From positions 20,302,446 to 20,366,445 of the forward strand of contig OZ014411.1 in the NCBI GenBank assembly GCA_963965975.1: 64,000 nt of DNA, in the 5' to 3' direction. The notes under the pieces were generated by a model. That model made no database searches. It was not told the DNA's origin and saw nothing but the letters and a program-made list of their open reading frames with translations. This DNA is from Xestospongia bergquistia. Taxonomy: Eukaryota; Porifera; Demospongiae; Haplosclerida; Petrosiidae. Below, one piece after another: positions 26,601 to 38,600 of the stretch (positions are counted from its first letter, which is position 1; every line of letters starts with the position of its first letter). The translations under genes were made by a program, and so were the position numbers.

Positions 26601-29600
26601 TGTCACCATTCAGGCAATTTGTTGTTAATAACAGATGTCTTATTGTTACCTCTGTCATTTTAAAATTGAAGGTTTTCCCTTAGAATCAATAATATCATTA
26701 CTCAATGTGCTAATGATGTTGTAATCACCTCACCTGGATTTTTGTTGGGCTTCTATAGTTTTTTTAGATCATGTCATTTATCCTGCGTGAATTCTAATTA
26801 ACTTAAATCTGAGCTTCTATTGAGTAATAATGGCAGTTTCCTTATCACTGAGTGCCTTATTGTGAGGCAACTAATCTCACTTTATCTTATATAATTAATA
26901 CATGGTTTGGTCATGCTTTGGACCACATATATGTTGTCAGAGCATGTGTTTAGTCATGTCCACAAAGAAAACTTGCAACGAAAAACTTGAAGGAACCAAT
27001 GAGCAGGAGGACGTGTACAAGGCTTTTAAAGCATGAATGAGATCAAAGACTAAGTCAGAAGCTAGTACAATGTATACAGAAATAACAAATGCTAAAGTGC
27101 ATGTACTTTTGTCTGGACAGACTTAAAGATCAAAAGGGTGAAGTTTATATATACTGACCAGTCAATAGATATAAGAGTCCTACTCTAATATCAATGGCCA
27201 GACTAAGAGATCCAAGCCACAAATAACAGCTACTGTAATGAGCTCTGTCACTAGACAATTTATATGAAGATAATATTTATTATAATATGTCTCTCTTAGT
27301 CTTTTAGTCATTTTTTGTTAAACCCATAACACATTCTAACCAGGTTTATTAAATACTAATTGCTCTATGTTAACAAACAATGTCAAAATTTTTTGTCTAC
27401 TTCAAGTTTCTTCTATAAAGGGCACTGCTTACATATATATTTAAATCAATTGTACATATGTCATAAAATGTAACAACTGTTAATAAAATTATTGTGGGAT
27501 TAAAAATTGCTATGTGATTAGAAACATAGTACATAGTCTAGTAGAACTAATATCTGATGTATTAACTACTTGAACACTGAACAACTCATTAAATATACTG
27601 TAAAACTACTAATGTTGGCGGCTACTTTTTAAAGCATTTTTGGTTCATTATCATATTAGCAGCTATTAAATTTAACGTTGTTAAAAACAATTACTATACT
27701 ATGTCCAAGTTGAGAAGAGCCACCCAGACATGTGAATAACTTCGCCATTTTACGTGCTATTATACGTATATAGGGAAGGAAATTCATCATAATGATAATA
27801 CCTGCCCCTTTTCCTTTGCACTTGTTTCACCTTTTCAACTTCTCTGTTTTCTGCTGCCATTGCTCCATCCTCATTCTCTTCAAGTTCTGACGATGATGAC
27901 CCATGAAGCCATCTTATAAGAGACACGACTTTCGCTGTTCAGTTTACATGCTTTGTCTTTTTCAACGTACGTGACTCACTCTTAACTTTAGTGAATATTA
28001 AATTTAGCGATTTTTTTCAAATTGCTAATATCGCTAAAATTAGTTGCACGCTAATATTAGTAGTTTTACAGTAGTACATAGTCTACTAGTGGAATGTGTA
28101 GTGATGTATAACAGGTGTTAAATATAAAGCACTGCTAGCTGATTAAAATTAAGTTATTTGATTGGCTACAAGTCACGTGATTATTACAAGCCATTTTTAT
28201 TGCATACTCAATTTTTAATTAGCATAAATCAATGTCAAGTATTCTGTCTATAATAAGATAACATAAAACAAAACATAATGAAACAAAACTATTAGTACTT
28301 TTATAGTTTTTTACACTATTGTCAGTATTAGATTGATCACACTATAACAACCACAAGTATTATATTAAATATAATGAATATCATAATTGGAGACATAGAT
28401 ACAACACTGTTCCCTTCATCATCACAACACACTATAGAACAGTTTTGTAATATATTGTATATTTGTTGATTCAAATCTACAATGTTATCCTCAGTTCTAA
28501 GAACACTACAAACACCAGTAGTTAAAAATTCTTGTAGAGCTATGGCAAAATGTTGACAATTGTTTTTTAGTAAGTGATAATTTTTATCCCATCCATTTGC
28601 GAAGCTTGTTGCATCTTCCCATGTACAATAACCTGATCCTACAACTTCAATTCCTTTGCTGTTCAAATGCATACCATTGCGATATTTATATTGAGGATCA
28701 GCTGTATCTAAGATTTGTACTCCATAACTTTTTCCAAACTCATATGCAAATCCACGATAAACAATAAATTGATGCTCTAGAGCATATTGCTTAGAACCAA
28801 AAAATCCAAGCTTTGCATGACCAAGTTGTATATTATAGAGTCCCGAAATTGATGTTTCATAACACCCATCCTCTGTATTGGTATCTGGATTATTGCAGAC
28901 ATTAGCATGAGTACAGCGTTGAGAACGAGGTTTACACTGTCTGTCAACTGGACAGTAATAATTTGTATTATCTGTTCCACATGTTTGAGGTGCAATACCA
29001 TCCCCAGAGCTACTCCTGCGATGAATTACATTAGCTCTAATAAAAGAGCTAGACAACAAAAGACAAAGTAGTATTTCAGAACTCATCAGTATATTGTAAG
29101 ACCTATTCAACAAACCTAATAACTTCATTATATAACAAAGCACATGAAATGTCAGCAGAATCTATTTTGTAGAACTTATGGAGGAGACTGTTCTATGATA
29201 GGGCTGTGGAGAAGACTGTTTGTATTGTAACTAGACACCACCAAACATAACTTACAATTCAGTTGATTCAGTTAAATTCCATGTGACATAAGCAAGCAGA
29301 TTTTGTCATTCAGTTAAATTCCAAGGAACATGACCAAACATAGGATATGATTTAGTTATATTCCAAGAAACACAACAATTCCCAAATTCTACAACTCTCA
29401 AATTGAGTCTTCCTATGGCAACTGACTTTATTATACTTTTTATATTTTATATTTTCCTTATTATGGAGTAAATTGTAATCCAGTTAAAGAATTTAATTAA
29501 TGATATTGGAAGTATTCAAATTGACAAAGTATAGTCTTTCTTTAACAGCAACAACAGTATCATCAAGAAATCTCGGAACAATTTTTTTTACATTATAATC

Positions 29601-32600
29601 TCGTTCTTTCTCTTATCAAGAAATGATATTTGTAACTAGTGTTTTATATTTTATGGAGTAAATTATAATACTATTGTGGTATCAGTACAACCCAACAATC
29701 TCAGGACTATTTTTATAAATATATTATTTTATTTTATTTGTATAATTATTAATATTTATTTTATAGACATTGGCTGCAACTTCAGTCACTTCATAATAAA
29801 ATAAAAAATACTGTTGATACTAAAGCCAGCAAAGGAAGAAAACTAAGGTATATACAATATATTGATATTATAGTAGTAAACTAAGGTATATACAATATAT
29901 TGATATTATAGTAGTAAACTAAGGTATATACAATATATTGATATTATAGTAATACTTTGATTGTATTGAATGTATATTGTGTATTAATATAATGATTTGT
30001 TTAGTAACTTTTTAATTACAATGTTCTACAATATAGTGTATTTAACTAACAAAAAACAAAAATGTATGAGACAGTTAACAAAATTTACTTATGCTCATAA
30101 ATCAACATTGTAGTCACTGTATTATTGATATATAGTTACATGTACTATTGTTAAATGTGTGTATGTTCTTAATTTGTAGATATCAAGTTCATCAGAAGTT
30201 AGTTGGGTTCATGGCTCCTATGGAGGAAAGAGGAGGTCTCAGTGACACTGCCAGGTATGATGCTCTTATTAGTAATTGGATGGCATAAGTGATCAACCCT
30301 TTACATCCTAAGCACTAAACAGACTAAATATGGTGTTGCTAAATAATGTATAGGTATATCAAAGTTATCTCACATGATTTAAACAGAAGTGTGCTATATT
30401 TGATAAATATACAATGTTTCATCATGGTGGGTGTGGTCTCAAAGCATCACTTTATTAAACAATAGCTGTTTTTACTTACGCATTATAAGAAAAGTTCTTG
30501 AGGCATTGTTTGGTTTTGCTTTGTGTTTTATCAACTACTCAGCCATATCTCTCATGTTTTAATTTTCTATTATACAGTTACATGACACTTGTATCTACTG
30601 TCCTACTATACTATGACAAATTTTGCAAAAACTATCTTAGTATCTATTGAGATAATAAGCTTTAGGAGTTAGAAGAGAACCAGTAGTAGGTTGAAAATAG
30701 TGGTAAATAGACATTGATCGATACTTGGATGAATTGGTAGTCTCAATATATAAATTAAAGACTGAAGTCGATTGCTTTTTTGTTGTAGCACATGGTCAAA
30801 TTTTATTTTTCGTGAAAATTAATTGTATTTTATAAAAAAGGAAAAGTTTCACCACATAAAATTGAACAGGACATTGTGAGATTCAGTAATAGCATATCCA
30901 CAGACTATTTTTGGTTTGCTTATCTTAGTAATTAAAATTCATTTTCATCATATTACAAGTAGGTTTCTGCAGAATCATCTTCACCAACAACTCTTGTAAA
31001 TTGCTTTATATGTATATCACTATGAATACCTTGAACTCTAGTAGACAGACTTTGGTGGTAAATATATTATAATCCTCAATATTCAAAAAACTTTAGCCTT
31101 TATTTCTCATGTGATGTTTATATATTAAATTAATGTACCTCAACATTAATGCCACCACTTTTTCTTCATTTAACACAAACAATGTTTAGTGTGTTTGAAG
31201 ATCTTGAAATTTCAAGTCTTTTTTATCAAATATTGAATGTAGCTAATTGATTTGAATGATTCTTTGGACAGCAGCTAGGGACACCTTTGTTCATTGAGGC
31301 TTTCATACATGAAGTAAGTGAAGTTCCATCTTGTTATCACATCTTATAAAAGATAATGCTCTAGTATCTGCAAGCTTCTTTGCTTCACTTTTGAATCTTC
31401 AGATTCCACAACAGTTAACACTATTTGCTTAAAGTGAGCAATTATGTTGTGACAAATGTCTGTAAGCCTATCAATTGATCTCACATCAAATTAACAGCCA
31501 GTTGCAATGTGTGGCCAAAACAATGACTACTATTCCACTCTTCATTAAGTTCAAGAACTAAAACAATATATGCTGTATTGTCATGAACAATAGTGACTAG
31601 TAGATCATTACTAAAGTTCCAGTTCCTTGTTGCTTCCAAAAGCCTTTCTAATATGTTAACACCTGTGTGTTGGTCAGGTATTTCTCTTGTTTGAAGAACA
31701 GTACTTTTCATTTTCCATTCCTTAGTAATAAAGTGTGATGGAAATGATTGTTAAGTAAGGTTCTGTTGCTCTGCTTGTCAAAATGTCAGTAGTTAGTAAA
31801 ACAAATTGGTCAACAAGTGAAGCAGCCACAACATCTCTAAACTTTTCATATTTTTTCTTGCACATTGTGTTTACATGAGTGTGGGATGGTGCCTTGTATA
31901 CTGTTTCAATAAACCCAAGAAATCTCTGAAAGCCAATGCCATACAGTACACAAAGGTTTCAAATCAAGTGCAACAAAGTCAACAATTTTATCAGTAAACT
32001 CAGTTGAACATTGTGTGGAATATAGTTTTGATGATTCTGTGAGTAATGTTTGTCTACTGCTTGATAACGTCTTGCTGCTCATATGCTGATATTCCACTGG
32101 ATGCTTAGAGTTTAGGTGGATTAGCAAGTTTGTTGTGCCACCTCTGTTGGCTAACCTGATTTCACAAAACTTACATCATACCTTTTCAACTGCTTTACCT
32201 GTAGTGTCACAGCAGGGGTGTGCAAACCTGAAAAGAGCGGAGTAACATGTGCAGTGGCAAATTTTTCTGTGGGGCTGCATGAATATTTTTAAAAAGATAT
32301 TATACATACATGTTATACATTGCAAATGAAGACAAAAGTACAAAACACACTAAAGACATTTGCCAAAAGGAAAATTGTCTACATTGTATTTACAGAGTGA
32401 AATTGCCATACAAGCATTGAGATTATCCTGTGTCATGATACTTCTGAATTCATTTTTAATTGTTTCATGACCTAAAATCTGCTTCATTTCTAAAAATGCC
32501 TCCACAGTACAAGGCTAACATAACGAACATACAAACCCATTTGCTCTTTAGTAGAACTGTCAGTGCTTTCATCTATAATTAACCCCCAATATAATGCCTT

Positions 32601-35600
32601 ATCCAATTCTTCAATCAGCTCAGGACGCAGGACAATCTGGTAAATGTCTCTTGTTCGTCTAGTTATAGTCTACCTACTTGAAGGTCTTGGAGTTGGCATG
32701 TTCCCAATCCTGATGGCGAGCCGCAGTGCTGCACTTAGCTTTCATCTTCTCATTACACAAAATGCAGATCATCTCGTCGTCTTTGGTGGCAGAGTTTAGG
32801 TGGATTAGCATGTTTGTTGTGCCACCTCTGTTGGCTAACCTGATTTCACAAGACTTGCATCATACCTTTTCGACTGCTTTGCCTGTAGCGTCACAGTCAT
32901 CTACTAGCTCAGGCTCTTTAAAAAACTCGCATACTGCACTTGTTCTCTTCTTGGCCATTTAATAATATATCGTATAGTGGGTATTATTGGCAGCTGAAAT
33001 ATTTGATGGTTTGCCATCAAAATAAGCAAAATTAAAATTTGGTGAAATTTAAATTTTGCAATTTATTAAAATAATTGTTGTAATTAAAGGTGGGTGTATT
33101 AATTAACGGCGGGTGGTACTGCGTGTAATATATAACACCACGTTTACTCTTGTGAAAGTAGATTGATGGATACTTACGAAATTGCTAGTTGTGTGGGAGG
33201 TCACCATATATATAAGAGAGTTTGGAGACCTGTACTTGGCGAAGAGTTAAAATGTCGAAAGTAATGTAGAAGATCGATATGCAGTTACATTTTCCAATCT
33301 GTGCTTGTTGTTCTGATGTATATTCATTGTACTGACCTCTGCGACTTCTGGCTGCTTCATTTCCACTTGCATTGTCCTTATAAATTTCCTTTAAGCACAT
33401 ATCAACTCTCTTGTTGGCTTCTTTTCGTTCTTTTCGTGATAAGGATGTGCACTGTTCTTCATTAGGTAGGACAGTTCTCTTTGTGAAATAATGCCATTTA
33501 CGTAGCAGCTAGAAGACAGGGATCACGTGCAGGGAGGCGTGAAAAGTTATTGACGGTTTTCATTAATTTTGATGATTTTGTTGCAGACCGTCAATACGCC
33601 AAATTAAATTTGCCGCCAATAATACCCACTATATGGTATGCTCATGCTCTACCCACCCACATCAATTAATTTATATATTATCACTTTTCTTGAAATTATT
33701 AAAATTCACTTTTTCTGAAATGAGTAACAAGACAACATGCTGCAGCAATCACTTGATCCACACTTCTATTTACCTTTAGTCCTGCATTCACACAAAGCTG
33801 TAATGTGTGACCAGCACATCCCATAGAAAGCCATCCCAGTTCATTTTCTAATAACCTTGCTGCTAGATCTATGTTAGACCCATTATCGTGGACGAAAGAA
33901 ACTACTTTGTTGCTATCAACATTAAACTTCTTTAATAGGTCCTTTATCCAACATTTTATACTTTCTCCTGTATGACTTTCAGTTAGTGGAAATGTACCTA
34001 ATGAGAAACTTTTCATTTTTCAATTGTTGTCTATGTAATGTAGTGTAACACTGAGATAGCTCTCTATTGCTATACTTGTCCATATATCAGCAGTTATTGA
34101 CAGAAACTCTACATCTTTAGACAATATATCAATAACTTTCATCTTTACAGATGCATAGATCTTTTCAATGAGATTCGTGAAATGAGTGCCTGAGGGAAGT
34201 TTATAACCAGGCTCAAGATAAGCCATGAATTCTTGGAATCCTTTTCCATTAACTACCTTGATTAGATGAAGATCTTTTACAATCATACCTGCAATCAGGT
34301 TACTAATGACAGCTGCCCTTTCATTAGAACATGAACGCTAGATATCCATCTTTAGCTGCTTTTTAGGAGGGCTGTTTGAGGCCAGACTCTACTGGGTGTT
34401 TTCTCCTTAGGTGTTCCCTCATAGAACTAGTGCCAGCATGGAATCTCAAGGTGAATTTGCAAAGTGAGCAAACAGCTTGTGAATGATCTTCTCTTTCAAA
34501 AACTTCCACACTTTGCTCACTTGTCTTTGACCTCCTGCTATTTTTTCAATGCATGTGGCAAATTAATTACCCCACCCATGTTATGATAAACATGTTGATT
34601 ATTCGGCTTCAATTTTAATATTCAAATATGTATTTAAATGAATAATATTCGAATATTCAGTTATTCGATGGAGCCTTAATAAAGAGAATACAAAATTAAA
34701 GAAGTAAAACTATTGACACCTTTTACATAGGAAAACATAGTCTTCAGAATTCACTCAATATATAAAATCTAATCTCACACCTTCCATTTGATATTGTTAT
34801 GTTAAATTTTAGGTGCACACACAGTCTGTATGTGTTGACATCTTAAATCTAATAACAAAAGAAAGAAGCTTATTTATTGCACATAACATTACAAACTATA
34901 ATAGAAGACATTTCTTCTCTAAAGCTACTTTTAGGGAAATCATTTTCTTATGAACCATTAATATTAATGGCAGTAAGTATAGGTGATTTCCTGCATTGAT
35001 GTTCATTTTAATAGATTGTATGACTGATAACACAACGACCATAACCATAAACATAGCTATGGTACATTGTTGTTGTTGTTGATAGGGTTGTTGATATTTC
35101 TCATTTTTGGTGACAATTCTTCCGGTAATTTCTATATTTTAGAAGATTATATGCTTTTTAACAAAACTCCAATTTTGAAAGTCTTGTAGAAATGTTTTCA
35201 CTGCTAAATAGTCCTAACAATTTCTTAGGTCACATGATATACATTTGTGTGCAAAAAACAGAAAATGGCACATATAACAAAAAATTAAGATAACAAAATT
35301 TTAATATGACACTTTTGTAGCTTTTGATAAAAACCTTCTCCACTATTACTGAAAGTTTATTCTTACATTATGAATGTATTTGTAATAAGATGTTCTGTAA
35401 TTGTTTTTGATCACATGTTATATATTAGTTTTGTATCTTGATAAAGCCATACATAAAGGCATTGACAAAGGTAAATGTGCTTCCAACTTCAACATCACAG
35501 GAACACCAGATACCAGGTACGAATTCACAGACTCCACTGACCCACTTGTCATCAATTAATGTAAATTCTATTCTTGGCTGTGTTCTTTTAGGCAGAGTTT

Positions 35601-38600
35601 TACAAGCCAAAAGAATGTTCTTCATGGCCTATTATATATAAAAACAACAAACTAGACAGTTACATGTATCTTACTATGTGTTCTTCATATAAGTAGCAGA
35701 GAGAGTTTTTTCCTTTTGTTAAACACTCTACAAGCACCTTAAGTGCTATCAATTGCTTAGATACGTCATCTGTTAAAAGATATTAGTAAAACTTAAGTAC
35801 ATGTAAACAATACAATTCTAATATAATAAAGTACACGTGAACAACAACAAAATTAATTATACTATATGAAAATATATACACTTAAAACAATATATACAAT
35901 TATTTATACTAATACTATAATGAAATATGTACATGTATAAGGTTAATTACCAGATTCATCTAGTTCAACAAGATGAGCAGACACAATCTTTTTTGAGCTC
36001 TTCTCAGCATATGATAAAATGGCTGGGATATACTTAACAGTCCAACATGATAAAAATTGATATTTTATATCAGGTGAGCAAAAAATTAATCCAATTTCCT
36101 GGTCAATCTACACACAAGAAAACATTATAGAAAAAATTCTCATTATAAGTTACAACTGGAGAGTGATAGAGTGCAGGATATTACTCAAGGATACTATCAA
36201 CACAAGTTGCTTCATTAAGTATAAACATCCTTCTTTCATTGTACGTTGATTTAATTAGAGGAAGGAGAACTGTATCCCTTGGTTTTAATTTTGAGAGCTC
36301 ATTGCTAATGGCCTTTGTATGTTGCTCAAGACTCTCTGAATTTTCAAAACATACAACACTACTGCTACTAACTGGATATCTTCTCAAAAGTTCAATTCCT
36401 TTCATACGATGTCTGGGTTGTCTGAAATTTCAGGTTCTTCAATTGGTCGTTTACCTTTATTTCTGTCCCACTTTATAACATTTCTTACTCTTTCTACCAT
36501 TTTATCAGACCATGATTGTTAAAGTAGTAAGATACAAACAACAAAAATTATGTACTATATAATTATATAAAAAGTGATTAATAAAATTATGTAATTGTTT
36601 TTGACTTACGTATCCATTACCCAAATCATCCTTTGCAAAAGGATATTTTAAAATAAATTTTCTTGCAATATCTTCACAATGTAGTCTAGTTGGTTTTGTT
36701 GACCGACAAAACACTAAAAGGAAGAGGAAGTTGAAGAGTTACATATCTTAGATGTACAGGATAATACTACAGGCTAAATAAAAGTATATTTGAAGACATT
36801 ACATTTATTGTACATATATAAATATACTTGTGTAGACTGCACTAATCGAAATATCTTGCGAGCAAGGCCAAGAGGAGGAACCATAGTTTTTATATCATTC
36901 TCAGAAAGGGAGAGAAATTCCTGTCCATCAATATAATTATCTGAAAAAATTAGGTAGTGGTTATCCATAGGCTATAGCACTTCATCACTATTACAGTTAT
37001 TAATCAAGTTAGTGTTACCTTTAAATTCTTTGCAGTATCATTCAGATATACCTTGATTCTCAAGGAAAGCCACCACATCAGAAACAGACATCAAGTTCGT
37101 TACAGTATCACCTCGAATGAGACAATCTGACGGCTGTGACACAGATTGACTTAAGGGAACTTCATCTGGTTCAGGGCTACTCACATTATTGCTATTAAAG
37201 TCCTCAAGCTCCACTTGATTTTCCATCTCATTCAGTTAAATTGAAGTGTTGCTAAACGTAGGCATAACGTTTGACAAGATCACACAACGTGTTTGTCACA
37301 TGATTCAATAAGGGTGTGGCTCCTTGTGGTGCTGCTGTACTATACTATGGCTGTCAGCGAGAAAGTATAACCTCTTTATACGTTTGAAGCAACTAATGTT
37401 CCTGATATTTTGAGTCACCTTCGTACTGTACACTTCAGTGATCCTAGGTTTTTAGTTTGCTGTGGTATTGATGGATGCTCAACAACATTGAAAAGTTTCT
37501 CTGCTCTATTCGTCATGAAGCAAATCTTAACTTTTTCAAAAAGGCGTCTCACTTATCTAACTATAAGAACATTTCTTTAAGTTTAGCTAATCATCATCAA
37601 AGATGGATGTGTTATGAATTAGCAGCAGGCGCACTTACATATTCCTCTTGAATGTGGTCCAGCTAGAAGTGGAAATGGCTTAAATTGAGTAAAAAATGAA
37701 TCAAAAAAGAAGTACGACTGCTTAATTAGTGTTGTACCAAGTATAAGCTTGGATTGCACAATTTTCAGACCAACATGGGTACGTAAGAATGGCATTATGT
37801 ATCAAAACAACAATGCCTATCTTACAGATGGATTAGACCCTCTATTTTGTCATTTAAAAGGAAGTATTGGTAATTGGTGGTGACATGCTTCTTTTTTTTG
37901 GTTTCAACATGTAATGTACTATATTTTGATAGCCATTATCATGGTTATGTCATTTCTGTTTCTTCACACCAGTCATTAATATCTGATTTATTTGATTATA
38001 ATGTTTATCATGGTCATTAACTAACAGATGGTTTGACTTATATTTATCTAAAACACTATGTTTTGTAAACTAATATTGTTTTTTCTCCCTTTTACCAATT
38101 TGTTTTAATAACTAGATTACATTGTTATTTTGGTGTTAAAACTACCTACCCTAGTTATAGTAACAGTCAGTCAACATGGTAGCTTCAATCAACTTAGTTA
38201 CATTAACCCATTTTAGTTAAAGTTACTCAGGAGTGTTACTTCAACTACATGTAGGTTAATATAGTCAATTTGTATTGTAGTTGTTACAACAGTTTCAACC
38301 CAGTGTTTTTTGCTGTGTACTTGATCTAGATTTACTCAAATTGAAAGGTGTTTTGGTCTATTGACAGGTTGGACAGTAACATCATTTAGATGAAATTTTA
38401 TAATACAACATGGTCCAAAGAAGGTTCTGGCTAATTTCCTTCATTTTCCTGTTGTTTCATTTTGCATAAATACCATAACTCTTTCTCCAACTTTGAAGTT
38501 AGTCTTTCTAGCCTTCTTATCATATTGAGACTTTTTTCTCTTGAAATTGACTAACAGTATACCTTGGTGTGATAGGTAAATAACAACATCTGGAGGTACT

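Noticed and set aside
29840-29953. Short regular direct repeats resembling a CRISPR array
   Set aside because: Adjacent units without spacers, in an animal intron; a plain tandem repeat.
37038-37040. TGA in the SAM domain as a selenocysteine codon
   Set aside because: The gene has other disabling changes and no visible SECIS-like element, so decay is simpler.
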